Origin: Epiperipatus broadwayi | Lineage: Eukaryota; Onychophora; Udeonychophora; Euonychophora; Peripatidae | Direction: 5' to 3' | Assembly: GCA_028023455.1 (NCBI GenBank) | Contig: JAQFVV010012416.1 | Location: forward strand, 3,579,594-3,643,593 | Length of the DNA stretch: 64,000 nucleotides | In this document: in pieces, positions 22,386-35,020 of the stretch | How positions within the stretch are numbered: the first letter of the stretch is position 1 | Layout: each line of letters starts with the position of its first letter | Program-made: the position numbers and the translations under genes | The notes under the pieces: generated by a model | What the model was told of the DNA's origin: nothing | The model's database searches: none | The model's input: only the letters and a program-made list of their open reading frames with translations

Positions 22386-24380
22386 TATACGTAAATCAAT
22401 GTATGTAAATAACAATGTGATATTTTAAACAAAATCAGAAGGATTCTAATTGTATAGTCATATTCTAAAGATCTTAATTTCATTAATTTTTTATTGTTGT
22501 TAATAAACTTGAATTCAATTGTTAAAAATTGTATTGCATTATATCTTGGTCACCATAACAGTACTTGAGATTGTGTTCTTTTGAGCTAGATTTGAGTACA
22601 ATGGCTGAAAATATGAATGGGGATGTATTTTAGTGCTTTTGGGCATCCAGATAATGATGATTATGATAATGATTGATATATCCTAGTTGGCACTAAGAGT
22701 ATATTCTTTAAAGCCCACACCCTATATTTTAGTTTAGTTTAATCTTGTTAGAAATTGAGTTTATAATGGCCAGTGCATTAGTGGCATTAAGTGACCATAG
22801 CATTGATGATGATCAGCATGTTTTAATGTTCCATAATTATTGTTTTTATGATTATATATTTTGATAGATGAGCACTAAGTTAGTGCATCCAAATTAATGT
22901 TTAAATAATTGTCCAAGCTGGCAAAGGCTCAATAGTTAGACTGATTTACATAAGACCCATTTCAAACTCAGTCACCAGATTGACTGTTGATTTATATTTT
23001 TTATTAATCAAATCAAGTCACAAAATTGACTGTTGATTTGTCTTATTGTTGATCATTCATGATGATGAATGGTTATTTCTTTCTTTGCATTAATTATTAT
23101 AATGCTGGATAATGTATTAATTATATTTTTAGTTGCTCTGAGGAGTTAACCAGCTGATCTCTCAGAGATGCTCTCTTAATATATATTTTGAATTATTAAA
23201 CATTGCTATAATATTTATATTTTATTATTTTAATATCTTACTTATTAGATCTTATTAAATTTCATTATTTGTAATATTTTCCATATCCCCCATCTTGTTA
23301 TAATATTAATAAAGATAAAAAATGTGTGTCATTTGAAAAGCCATGTAGAGCTCGTCATAAATGAAAAAATCTAATTGACTAAAATAATTCTTAGGAGACA
23401 ATAGTGTGATTCTGTCACTTTATCACTGAAAGAATGTGAAGCAATATAAACATTTAATATGCCATCTGCAGTATTTTTTGGTTCTTATTCTATATGTGAC
23501 TACATAATAAAAACTAAACCAATCTGTGTGCAACAGGTTTTTCAGTTATTTAACAATTTTTATCAAGTGCCTTTGAATGCACTGAAAATCACGTCATGAT
23601 AGCAATATCATTCTTATTCAAATGCCTTGAGTACTATTTATTTGATATTAAAATATGAACTTACAAATTGGAAGTTATTTAATAAAGCATATTTACAAAT
23701 GGTTTTTAATTTAAAGGCAAAGTTGTTCAGCACTCACCTTTTCATAAGAAACCTTGTATCCATATATGCAAATTCACAATTACCCATCATTGTAAATATG
23801 AAATATTACAATTTCTATGTGCTACTACTGTATTTTTAATTGTATTCTCTCTCTCTATGAGAAAACTTGTTTAGCCTCAGGAATTATCAATTAATAGTAA
23901 TTGATACATTTCTTGACATCAAAAGCTAAAAGTTATCTCTGTTTATATGGATATAATATCCACATTTTTATTTGTTATTATAATAACAATACCTGAATAT
24001 ATTTAATTTAACATATATATATATTATAACAATCCGGAGAAAGAGAGCTTAACGTAATCTGCACTACAGGGCACCATCTAGGCATTTGAACCTAGAAAAA
24101 TTTATAAAGTAGGCAGATACGTAAGTAAAAAAAAAATATTTTTATTTTATTTTATATATTTTGATATCCAGTCGTTAGCCCATGTCACTAGTTCAGGGAG
24201 TAGCAGAGATTTAATTATATTTCAATATTAAAAAATAAATAAAATAAGCCACTACCAGTAATTAACATACAAAAATTTATTTACGCACATATATATAAAA
24301 TTTAACATTTTTATTTTAATATGTTTACTTTAACATTTAACTTTATTTTTAACTTTTATTTTAGATTTTTTTAATTTACA
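22386..24380. other. Unassigned DNA
   Basis: A possible very old tRNA-like head (GGCTCAATAGTTAGACTG, then ATTTCAAACTC) lies at about 22928-22980, followed by a duplicated ATTGACTGTTGATTT. Nothing else was recognised. Confidence 0.4.
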
Positions 24381-25860
24381 TTTTAAATTTTATACTATTA
24401 TTAGTTCGCACAAATGGATTTAACGAAGTTTGTTTTAAAACATGTTGAGTATAGATTGGTTACATAGATTTCATGGTTAGACATTTCAAAATAAACATAA
24501 ACGATCAAAATATAAAGTCATTGATATCATCAATTGCAGAGGGAAATTTATAAGTAACCCATTAGCATTCACATATAAGATGCTTACATTGACATCAATA
24601 ACTTAAAAGACATCCGAATAAATACATTTTAGATACTGACTGTAAGGTATCATTATTTATCGAATGTCTATATATTTTGATCAAATATGAATACCCAAAA
24701 CATAATTAACTGATAACCAATCCATGCAAGCATCTATAAACAACTTAAATTTAATGCATTTTTATTTAGTGTCAAGTATGAATAGACTACATAGATTTGC
24801 ATTTGAAAAGAAAATATTCTATCCTTATTTAACCTTAGGCCAAAAGTTCACAGTCGAACTAACGCCAATTCATCTGATATATCGATGTATTCAATGTAAT
24901 ACGAAATACGCCAGCACAAAAAGTTAAGAGAAGAAATTGTCTCTCATCAGATAGGAATACCACATCTATCTGACAAGAAGAGCAATAAAAAAAAAACTCC
25001 ATAGAAAGGAACTGCGGTCTCCGACTTATAATTCCTTCCATAGGCAAACAGGGAGTGCGGCGTATACAAACGATTCTGCCCGTAGCAAATCTTGCATTAC
25101 ATCTACTAACTACACCAATATATCCAATCCATTGACCCAATTTAACTACAAAACAAATAACCTAAGATTACCCTTCCCTACTTTACAAATCTATACAGCC
25201 ATTCATGCCCAATTAAGTTTAACATTGATATATTTTAATTTATCGGAAAACAGAAATCATAATAAACTTAAAGAACAAAAAAAAAAAAACTAAATGGAAA
25301 TGATTTTACAAAAAGAAATACATTAAATAAAATTATAACTAATTAATAGATAACGCTTGTCAGATAGGATTCTATTTCTTATAAATTATAGACTGAGAAA
25401 GTTTATATCTTAAAGTTCTTAGTGTTTCAAAATGTTTTAAAGTTCTTACGATTTTTTTTCAATGTTCCTCTTTATTAATTGCACGCTGTTTGGAATCCAC
25501 ATTAAATCCCCGACGATCCTGTTGTCCTCAGTATAAGAAAAGCGATGTTTCATTTTTCCATTTTTATAACAACTGAAGGAATTGAAAGTGCGTCTTTCAA
25601 TCCCTTCACCTCCAACTCTCTGACTTAACACATCTCAGTCCTCTCTTAATAATCCATAATAATTTCCAACTTTTCCTTTTATATTAATCTTAAGGATTGA
25701 CTCAACATTACATCATCGATGATGGTGGTCTTTTCGCTGAGATCCGATTCCATAGGGATTTCTTTTTATTTGCTAAAAGTTTCTATTGTTTTCCTATCTG
25801 ACCGTTGTTTATACATTTAAATGCCCAAGGGCTTGTTCACTTGGACTAATTAAAATAATC
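24381..25860. other. Slightly GC-elevated region without recognised gene
   Basis: CG dinucleotides and non-repetitive sequence are commoner here than in most of the window (for example 24840-25140 and 25480-25760). The longest frame, 93 codons on the minus strand (24859-25140), has no recognisable domain. No repeat partner was seen. It could be unique regulatory or exonic DNA. Confidence 0.3.
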
Positions 25861-26329
25861 ATTTCCATAACATTAATTAACCTGTTTTCCAAATCCAAAG
25901 ATATATTTAAAAATAAATTTAAAGATATAATTTTATCTCCAAATCTTTTTAAAATTTAGTTTTAAAATAATTTTTCTTTAATAAAGTTTTATTTTAATAA
26001 TTTTTCTCATCTGTGCGATTTATATATATATATACGAGTTTAAGGTAGAATTTATTTTCAATTTTTCTGTCTTAAAAAAAAAAAAATTTAAATGAGAACT
26101 TTTTATTTTAATGTTTAATAATAAAAAAAAATAATGTAACGTCGTCTGTGCTCGTTACAATATATATATATGGATAGATAATAATCTTTCCTATCAAATA
26201 AAAATATACATGATTCAGCAAATACATTACCACAAAAAATAAAAATCAAACAATCTCTCCACATATACTATTGACTTATTTATGCATCACATTTACAATA
26301 CCAGATAATTATTAATTTATGAATATTTA

Positions 26330-27200
26330 TTCTTCAAGGGTTAAAGTGAGAAGAGAATCATTTTCATTTATTAACAACTCACTATAAGATAGATTCTCCA
26401 AATTTAATTCATTTTTTTCTAATCCATCTTCTATTCTCCCCAATACTCTAGTAAATTTCCTTATTTCATTCATCTCATATGTTGACCTCTTTCTAGCACT
26501 TTACATTATACTTAAGACTTCAGTTTAAGACTCTAAGTGTTCATTTATTATCATCTTCTCTAGCAGTATATCTAGTTCAAACTCTGATCTTTTAATTTTT
26601 TTAATGATGTCAATGATGCCTGTTATTCTCTCATCTATCTATTCTGCTTTTAATTCCTTTGTTATTTCGGCATAGACAACTCATATTTTGATGAGTGACT
26701 TGAAGTTTCTATTTCTATTAAGTATCCAAATCTCAGACTGATATATAAGAATAGCTAAACTCACTTATAAAAAAAATCTTTATTTCCAAACATATTTCAT
26801 TTTAATATGAAATTATTTCTATCAAAAGCACTTAATGCAAGTTTAATTTTATTATTCAATTTATCCATTATGTCTTCTAATTTTTTTTCTTCTAAGGAAA
26901 AGCATTGAACATGTTTTTAGTATTTATCTTTAGTCCTACTTTCTTGCTTTCATCTGATAAATCTTGCAACATTTTCTGAAAACTCTAAAGCATTCTTTTT
27001 TTAAAAGAATACATCATCTACAATATAAATGATTTATATAATCTCTATGCAATTTTGTATCCTAACATTTCATCATACAACATTTTATTCCATTTAATAT
27101 ATCACCCATAATCATATTTATGCATAACCATGAACACTTTTCATCAATGTCCAAATCTTCACATGTCCTTTCAGTCACATTTCAAAATAATTACACAATA
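26330..27200 (-). pseudogene. LINE reverse transcriptase, decayed copy
   Basis: On the minus strand, translation across stops gives IYIVDDVFF at about 27005-27030. This corresponds to the catalytic (F/Y)XDD box of reverse transcriptases, with the two aspartates kept. Further on come FSENVARFI-like sequence, IMDKLNNKIKLALSAFDRNNFI, then the QIWILN-type and TGIIDIIKKIKR-type blocks also seen in the copies at 2.6 and 54.5 kb. It ends near 26330 with the LINE tail. Numerous frameshifts and stops make it dead. Confidence 0.7.
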
Positions 27201-27374
27201 TTTTTTAAATAAATGCATTAATTAATAAGTAATTTTTGTGACATTTGCATATACTGTACAGTCTATAATACTCTACTATACTTGATAAAGCTGCAGACTA
27301 TTCAACGATGAAAGAGAGAAAAAGAAATTGATAATAAAAAAATGTCCATATTTATTCATGAATTTACTAATAAA

Positions 27375-27781
27375 AGAGTAGTAATTAATTTACTGAGTGC
27401 ACAGAGAGCATATGTAAATAGTTTAAACAGACTTTAGCCTGTACTCAATGTTCTTTAAAATTTGCAATAATCAAGCATTTTTTGCCAATAGAGGGAACTT
27501 TCCAAACCATGACACAAGGTAGCAACTTTTATAAAGAGCGGCCGTCTTATCTTTAACCCAAATGTCCACTTATATAGGTGAATCTGAAGCATCTTGATTT
27601 GGAAACATGAAGTAGTTGTTTTCTCCACTGTTTAAGTCCACTATTTCCTTTACAAATTAACTTACGCAAAATCTTGCAATTTACAGCGAGTTAATATTAC
27701 GATCTTAATGTTGGAAATTCTATAAACTATTGAAGAGTAGTAATTAATTTATTGAGTGCACAGAGAGCATATGTAAATAGT
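27375..27781 (+). repeat. 48-bp direct repeats flanking a family F fragment
   Basis: 27375-27422 and 27734-27781 are nearly identical over 48 bp (AGAGTAGTAATTAATTTA, one mismatch, then TGAGTGCACAGAGAGCATAT and onward), offset by 359 bp. Between them, 27535-27660 resembles the left arm of family F at 0.7 kb (CTTATCTTTAACC, AATCTGAAGCATCTTGA). This is a local duplication, or an unusually long target duplication around an insertion. Confidence 0.75.
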
Positions 27782-27865
27782 ATATTAAATAACAACAAAA
27801 AAATCATATATCTTGGAATAAAAATAATTTATTTAACAAAATAATATCGGTTTACCATAGCATTT

Positions 27866-28045
27866 TGAATGTTGGTTAAGCGAATGTTTGTTCCCTGTAT
27901 TACTTTTGTTGACTGTAGCTGAGCATATTTTTGGCCAATGAAGCCCGATTCATAGCTTCAACAGCTGAAAGCACCCTCAGCTACTATGAACAAAATTAAT
28001 ATAAGGGATAAACCTTTATTTAGCCAACATTTAAAACATTAAGGC
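27866..28045. mobile_element. Small foldback element
   Basis: 27868-27926 and 27982-28045 are inverted repeats, including GTAGCTGAG and CTCAGCTAC and the outer GTTGGTTAAG and TAGCCAAC. The loop contains a second small palindrome (GAAGC, GCTTC). Confidence 0.6.
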
Positions 28046-28408
28046 AAACTATTTACGAATAGAATATGGAAAAGAAGGATAAACTGAATATTACAAAATA
28101 GTATTAATAATTTTACAATTAAGTTTACATTTTTCCCACTTTAGAGAAATTTTTCTTGGTAAAAAAATGGAAAAAAAAAAGAAAGAAAACAATTTAATAT
28201 GTAAAATAATGATATTTATTCAAAAACCAAACATGTAACGTATTTAATCCATTTTTGTAACAGATAATGAGTGAAAAAGAAACTTTGCATTTTTCTGTGT
28301 AAAAATAATAATAAAAGAGAATAAAATATATTTGAAACCAAATTATCATAATTTCATAATACACATTAATTAAAGAAAAAATACATTAAAAAAAAAAGTA
28401 AAAATAAC
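28046..28408. other. Unassigned spacer
   Basis: A-rich sequence; nothing recognised. Confidence 0.5.
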
Positions 28409-28415
28409 AAGCTTT

Positions 28416-28484
28416 GCAGAATATTCTCAACCTCAGACTGGTTTCTGCTACTGGCTTTCTCAGTGAGGTGCTAGAATATTCTGC
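28416..28484 (-). ncRNA. Hammerhead-like fold with long helix I (family E-related)
   Basis: On the minus strand the order is GCAGAATATTCT... CCTCA, CTGAGAA, an AGCCAGTAGCA hairpin, GAAAC, CAGTC, then TGAGG ... AGAATATTCTGC. Inner helix I (CCTCA with TGAGG, plus-strand 28464-28468 and 28431-28435) is perfect. The outer helix (12 bp, 28416-28427 with 28473-28484) lies beyond a small internal loop, the usual type I layout. The CTGANGA box has lost the guanine of its GA (G8), so catalysis is doubtful. Confidence 0.6.
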
Positions 28485-28689
28485 AAAACTTGGTAAGAGC
28501 TTATTTGCAAGCTCTATATATAACATTTCTAATACAAGCCTGTTAAATTAGGTCATGTGACATATGACTTGATTTCTTTATAATTTAATAAATATTTCTG
28601 TAGTATAATTTTCATTACACCACTCTCATGCAAGATAGCAAGCAATTGGTTTCTATCCACTTTTAACACCTTGTGGAGGGGTGTAATCA

Positions 28690-28795
28690 TAAGCATATGA
28701 CTAAAGACATAAAAACAATATATGATCTCCAAGATGCATATTTTGTGCTTAACCAGCACAGATCATAATCTATTACCCATATCTTTATCATTGTT
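28690..28795 (-). mobile_element. Old family C fragment
   Basis: The minus strand keeps TGCTGGTTAAGCACAAAATA and TTGGAGATCATATATTG, matching the hammerhead neighbourhood at 48.75 kb. The CTGATGA box is deleted. Confidence 0.5.
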
Positions 28796-28828
28796 CAATA
28801 TGTATATATATATAGATACTTACTATAG

Positions 28829-28926
28829 TTTTTTTTTCCATATGTCAAAGTATTGGCTGGGAAGCAAACCAGGGACAACTGCTTGTAAGGTGCTGCGCTG
28901 ACCACTTGGTCACCAATGCTTGACAA
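28829..28926 (-). mobile_element. SINE family A with target duplication
   Basis: The minus strand runs GTCAAGCATTGGTGACCAAG ... GGTTTGCTTCCCAGCC ... ATATGGAAAAAAAAA. The direct repeat TTACTATAG at 28820-28828 and 28927-28935 is the likely target duplication. Confidence 0.8.
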
Positions 28927-28935
28927 TTACTATAG

Positions 28936-30379
28936 CTTAATTGATAAGTATCAAATTTACTGCCCTCACAACCTTGACACAAACCACTTAATGGTAATAT
29001 ATTAATAACTTTTAATAGCTATTCATTAGACAAGAGATTATACACTTAATAAATGCCCCTACTTTACATGAGATTAGTATAGTGAAAATTACACTACAGA
29101 AATATTACTCATTAAGTGGATAATCTCTAGACTAATGACTGACTAATAAAAATTATTAATGTAAATTTTTTTTTTGAAATGAACCTAGTATTCATGAAAA
29201 ATGTTATATATGAAAAGCGTTGTGAATGTTATTGAGCAATAAAATTATTTTAATATCGTTTTAAGTTAAATTTTATAAAAGATGAAAAATATCACTATCG
29301 CATTTAAAATTGCCATGTATAAATCAAATTATATGTGGCCAATCACTTTTCCCAATTTTAATATTATTGCATCATTCCAGATTTAGAATATGGAAATAGG
29401 GACACTTGAGGTTTAGCTACATTTTTTTATTTTAAATTAATTAAAATAATTTCCCCCAAGTTTTAAAATATTTTACGTGCTTTTTCGTCGTATAAGCCAA
29501 TTTGCTCTCATCAAATAATGACAATTTAAGCCTACTTAAAATTTATTCCAAAAAAGAATGTTTTTTTGCAAATGTAATCAATTTTGCTTGCTTTACGGAT
29601 TTGCATTTATTATCATTAAATCAATATGTAGAGACAAATACCTTTTTATATTTAATTTTTTACGATTTTCTTTTTTTTGTACATAATTGCATGAAATTGT
29701 ATTTACTATCACCCATTGGTTTAATTTCTTTCTGAAGGTTTGCTTTCTAAATAAATTTTTCTACTTTGACATAAAAATGTATCATGTTTTCCAGTCATTG
29801 TCCGTTATAAAAATATTTAAGTTATAAGTTTGTTTTTTACATAAATGTTATTATTATTCATAATACATATTAGTACACGCTTTATCTGCAAATTTCGGAC
29901 ATTATAAATTCAGTAATATTTCTTTCAAGTTTACATTTATTTGTTAAATAACTTGTATTGTTTTATTGAATAAATTATTTTTATTTCAAAATATATGATT
30001 TTTATGATTTTATTTATTATATTCTCGTATTATTAGTTAATTAAAAAATAATGACGTCATTTATTTTTATCTACTAGTTTCTTCTTTTGTTTAATATTGA
30101 GTAATGTGCAGATCCCTGAAATAGGGTAAAGCACAATAAAGCACACATCTAAACAACAACATAATTTTTTCATAAGTAACCTTTTTTTAGTATTTGATAA
30201 AATAAACATTTTTTTTCATAATTTAGAAATTATTTTTTTGCCAATAAATAAAAATTCCATAAAAAATATAGATAAAAATTTTTACAAAGAAAAATCATTA
30301 ATAACAACTACTGAATTAGAAATGAACTTTTGAAATATTGAAACATGATCTATTTGCTGAATTGTAATGTTTCAATTTA
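28936..30379. other. Unassigned DNA
   Basis: 1.4 kb of AT-rich sequence with a 77-codon chance frame at 29502-29735. No features were recognised. Confidence 0.5.
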
Positions 30380-30945
30380 AACCATCAAACATCACTTGAT
30401 CACCATACTTTATGCTTACACAAGCTGTTTACACACAAGCAAAACTCTATATAGTAGTACCACTCAGTGCAAGCCAGAGTAATCAATGGATGCAGGAAGG
30501 TTTGTGCATAAAATCTATCTGGTACCTATTCATCCAATATCTCCAGACTAGTTTCTAGCTTGTGGCTTTCATCAGTGCCTCAGCCCTATCTGGTACCTAC
30601 TCATCCAATATCCCCAGATTAGTTTCTAGCTTGTGGCTTTCATCAGTGCCTCAGCCCTATCTGGTACCTACTCATCCAATATCCCCAGATTAGTTTCTAG
30701 CTTGTGGGTTTCATCAGTGCCTCAGCCCTATCTGGTACCTACTCATCCAATATCCCCAGATTAGTTTCTAGCTTGTGGCTTTCATCAGTGCCTCAGCCCT
30801 ATCTGGTACCTACTCATCCAATATCCCCAGATTAGTTTCTAGCTTGTGGGTTTCATCAGTGAGGCACAAACCTTCCTGCATCCATTGATTACTCTGGTTG
30901 TGCTGAGTGGTGCTACTATATGGAGTTTTTCCTGTGTGAATGGTT
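30380..30945. mobile_element. Family E foldback containing a 71-bp minisatellite
   Basis: The terminal arms are GCAAAACTCTATATAGTAGT (from 30439) and the mirrored ACTATATGGAGTTTTT (to about 30931). Each adjoins a mirrored CAATGGATGCAGGAAGG-type segment. Between the arms lies the tandem array described separately. Upstream sequence (about 30383-30433) is also shared with copies at 40.25 and 55.7 kb. Confidence 0.8.
30515..30864 (-). repeat. Five tandem 71-bp units, each with a hammerhead-like core
   Basis: Units begin at 30515, 30586, 30657, 30728 and 30799, with an exact 71-bp period. On the minus strand each unit contains CTGATGA, a GCCACAAGC-type hairpin, GAAACTA(A/G)TC and TGGGGATATTGGATG. 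The short helix III ACTAGT is self-complementary in the oldest-looking unit; the others read ACTAAT. The sequence upstream of CTGATGA has been replaced by GGCTGAGGCA, so helix I is weakened compared with the 34-kb copy. Confidence 0.85.
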
Positions 30946-31785
30946 CAATTTCTTACATTTTTTCTTTATGCATTTCCCAAAGTATTACTTGTACTTTTAA
31001 TCACAGTTACAAAAACGGAAAGGAGATATAAAAAAAAAGGTTTATACACTCACAATCAATAACTTCCAATTTACAAATTTAAGCAATTACAAAGATAAAA
31101 ATAAAGACTAAGCAAAAGAAGGAAGAAAGGAATTTTGAAGATCGTTTTGTCATTTTTACTTATAAAATACAACAACAACATAAAAAATATATTAATTGCA
31201 TACAGAATTCCAATTTATATTATTTATTTACAAAAAAAAATCATTTCTTAATTAGTGGGGAAAAATTATGAATATTAGCAAATGCAACAAAAAGTTGGTT
31301 TCTACAAAATTACTTATTAAATGTTTTTTATATCAAACTATTGCAAAATAATTTTGAACTAAGATAAAAAGTAACTGTGATGAAAACTGCATGTGATGAT
31401 ATGTATATATGATATATTAGACATGATAAATGTCATGTGATGTCAAAATAAAATCACTTAAGCTTCCCATTTTATTCCAGAAAATACTTCTCATAAAACT
31501 TTGATATATAAAAAAACACTCTGTAATAGGCACTTGGTAATGTTAATCTTACAACCAACATATAATGTACTCACTGCTGTTATATTTTACTAAATATTCT
31601 TCAGAATATGACAATATATTGTTCTGAATCTTGACGCTTTAAAGCTTTAATCAATGTGGACAGATTTATAGAATCAAATATCTTTTCTGATTAATTATAA
31701 ATAAGATCATGCTACATAAAAATAAAACATTAAAAGATGTCAGAGATTATATATTTATATAAAAACATTTTAAATAAATTTAAAT
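30946..31785. other. Unassigned spacer
   Basis: Nothing recognised. Confidence 0.5.
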
Positions 31786-32228
31786 CAGTGTTTCTCAACA
31801 TGGGACACACTTTCCACAGAAGATCAATTTGGTTTATAAGAGGCAGGTGGAAATTTGAGGATGTTTTATTAACAGTGAATTTTTTAAAGTTATTAACAAT
31901 GAATTTGAAAGCCTGCTAATTGTTCTTATATCTTGTTAGTCATAAATTAAGCTAAGAATATTTTTTAAATTTCTCTCTTTCTATATCATCTTTTTCTTAG
32001 TGTCTTTTTTGTTTAAATAACCTTTACTTGTTACCTCTCCATTTGTTACTTGGAGTAAGTTAAGTGACCCAAAATTCCATTGAACTTCAACTGTCCTTTT
32101 GTTAATGGCCTTTTAGCCTTCCTCCACATAAATAGTCTTTTTTTTGAATAATAAGAAATATATATCAAGGGGAAGGGATATCAGGATTTCAGAGATGAGC
32201 ATGGCCAAAAAAGGGTTGGAAACCATTG
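31786..32228. mobile_element. Non-autonomous hAT-like element
   Basis: It begins CAGTGTTTCTCAACATGGGAC and ends AAGGGTTGGAAACCATTG, which are inverted repeats of the hAT CAGTGNTTCNCAACC type. The flanking 8 bp are not identical (ATTTAAAT and ATATTAAA), which is consistent with an old insertion. The length is about 443 bp and there is no transposase. Confidence 0.65.
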
Positions 32229-33871
32229 ATATTAAAAAATGAAGTTACAAAAAATTTAAAAGAATCTATTTCAAAAATAAAAACTATGTAGAAAAAAAAA
32301 ACCTGTAGAATCTAAAATATGATAATAATAGAGAAATTTGCAAAAAATGCACTTTAAAATATGTTGTAAATATGTAACAAATATTTTGAATTACTCTCTT
32401 TACATTCTCCAGTTAAATGGTAAATATAAAGGAATAAATTGTTACCATTAAAATATTCTATATAAACTCTAAAATAGCTAAAATTATATAGAGTAAAACA
32501 ATACAAATCCCACTATGCCTAATTAATTAAAATCATATTAAAAACCTTGACAAAACCCAGAAGAATTAGTACATTTAAGAAACCCACTCAAACATCCAAA
32601 TCTTCCGATATAAAACTTGTGCCCATAGAGTCAAACCAGTAAAAAAATAGTGATAATATAGATCGCCAACATCATCACATAACTTTCTTACATTACTCAT
32701 AGGTATTCAAAACCAAAATTGTTTTATTCTACTCTAGAGCTATCCATTTACATGCCTGAAAAATCAATGAACATCAGGTTATATAATATATATACTTAAT
32801 TGGGTTGTTATAACATATGGAAAATATGGTCAAAGAAAATACTGGTACTTTCATCAAAAGATGCAAAATTTAGAAAAGTTCTAAAAAAAGCATAACCATT
32901 CAATAATAATGTATATAAAAAAAACAACTTTAAAGAAACTTAACTTAAACATAATGCTAAGACAAAATAAAATTGAAAAATTTAAAAAAAAAAGACAACA
33001 AAATACATAAAAATCAAGAAAATATATTAAATATGTATAATGATAACTTATAAAGAATGAGAAATAGTGGCAATTAATAAAAAATAACTATCATTAGAGA
33101 AGAACAATATACAAAAGTCCTAAAACAATTGAAAGTTAAAAATGAGCCAATTTTGACAAATGCATATTATATTAAAAAGGTGGTAGCATGTTGCAACTAT
33201 AAATATTATATAAGACCTTAAAACTATACATAGATTAAATTAGAATTTCATTGCTATTAATATGATATCAAGACCAAAACATCGAAAATGGTTTAGCATA
33301 GTATTAAAACAAATTTTGAAACTTAAGCTTTTTTTAAGAAGTTAAGTGTTCCTAGAACTTATAATTTAATTTAATAAAATTAATTGTAGGTCTAATTTAT
33401 AAATAATAAAATATGTATAAAATTCTATTTAATAATAGTTGTATAATTTTCATATGTATATTAAAATGAGAATATATATAGAGAGATAATTTGTAGTATA
33501 TATATAACATAGTAATGTGATATAAAGTTCAGACTTTATACTTATTCACAGAGGGCGTTGCTGAAAAAACAATGTTTGGAAGAGTGATTTGAACATATTA
33601 CATATATTTTAGTACTTACAATTCTGATAAAAACTGTTGAATGGTCAAAACTGTTGCATAATATTAAAACACACACTTATATATGTATAGTATTTACTTA
33701 TATAATAAGATAATATAACGCAAAATTGATTAAATGGTTGTCAACAAAAGAACACTTTGATTGTGAATAGATATTTAATCTTATTAGATCAACATTAATT
33801 AAAATAGTGCTTGAGATCACTATATGAAGTTTGAAATCAAAATTTATTTTGTATGAAAATAACTAATAATA
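32229..33871. other. Unassigned AT-rich DNA
   Basis: A-rich on the plus strand. No frame or repeat was recognised. Confidence 0.5.
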
Positions 33872-34315
33872 AAACAAAGCAAAGCAAAACTCCATATAGT
33901 AGTGCCACCTGTGCTAAACAGAGTAATCAATGGATGCCAGAAGGCTTGTGCATAAAATCCCTATCTAATGCCTACTCATCCAATATCCCCAGACTAGTTT
34001 CTGGCTTGTGGCCTTCATCAGTGAGGAGCTTTGGATCTGAGAGCACTGCATCTAGATCTTAAGATCTAATGCAACCCTCTAGCAACCACCTTTTATCTCT
34101 ACTTAACTACAAAACTATGAGCATGAAATTGAAAACACAAAAAATATTTTCAATCTAAGCTCAATAGCTTAAAGACCACAAGACAGAAACTAGTCTGGGG
34201 ATATTGGATGAGTAGGCATTAGATAGGGATTTTATGCTCAAGCCTTCTGGCATCCATTGATTACTCTGTTTAGCACAGGTGGCACTACTATATGGAGTTT
34301 TGCTTTGCTTTGTTT
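33872..34315. mobile_element. Family E foldback element
   Basis: The inverted arms (33872-34020 and about 34165-34315) start AAACAAAGCAAAGCAAAACT. They run through the ATCAATGGATGCCAGAAGG, TACTCATCCAATATCCCC and AGACTAGTTTC segments. The loop between them is about 145 bp. The left arm carries an intact-looking hammerhead motif. In the right arm its CTGATGA box is mutated to CTTAAAGA. No coding capacity. Confidence 0.85.
33978..34036 (-). ncRNA. Type I hammerhead ribozyme-like motif (family E)
   Basis: On the minus strand, CTGATGA (plus 34015-34021) is followed by A-GGC-CACAA-GCC-A and GAAAC (plus 33997-34001). Helix III is the palindrome ACTAGT, then the C cleavage step. Helix I pairs TCCTCA with TGGGGA (one G-U), then an internal loop (AAAGC opposite TATT), then ATCC with GGAT. 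Everything expected of a type I hammerhead is present except the G10.1-C11.1 pair, which here is A opposite A. The self-complementary helix III implies dimer-type folding. Confidence 0.65.
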
Positions 34316-35020
34316 ATAAACAATTATGTGCTAGTATTGGAGATGTAATCATGTGATGATTGCTGGTTTATTAATAAAACCTATGCATTTTTTTTAAAGT
34401 GCTTTTATAAAGTTCAGAAGTTAAATAGGAATCTATATAGTCTGGAACAAATCTCTGATACATAGAACAAAAAGTTTAATTAAAAAATAAAAAGCAAAGT
34501 AATTTAATCTGATTATATCGTGTGTATTTTGCAAAAATATTGATGAATCATATTGTTGCCATTTAAGTGAATGATGATATCAAACAGTAATGGCATTGAC
34601 AAATTTGAAGATTATTGAGAGAGCAATAATTTGTGACCATAGGAAAATGATTTCTAAAAGACAATAAATATTTAAAAATTTTAAATGGATTTTCAAACTT
34701 AATAAATATTACAGATATCAAACATAGAATTGTAAGCACTGGAAAAATATTTTAATGGCTCCTAATATGCATTTTGAGCCAACAGTTCTTTTCAGTTAGA
34801 CCAAACCTAACATAATTTCAAGTATCATAAATGGCTGTTATTCATTCAATTTTGTTACTTAAAGGTATTATATTTTTTAGTAAATACTTATTTTACAATA
34901 ATTAGTCTTTAATAATTCAGATTTATGTAAAGAATTAAAAAAAATGTATTCAAAATAGCAGGTAATACATTATAACATCAAACTAAATATATCTTACTGA
35001 GTGAATGCCGTAATCAAATA
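34316..35020. other. Unassigned spacer
   Basis: Nothing recognised. Confidence 0.5.

Noticed and set aside
27375-27781. 48-bp direct repeats as short LTRs
   Set aside because: No TG/CA termini, primer-binding site or polypurine tract between them.
28820-28935. Possible functional tRNA gene (also 43293-43397 and 39007-39101)
   Set aside because: A- and B-box-like sequence is present, but the acceptor stem is not complementary, and the copies end in A-runs with target duplications; they are SINEs.
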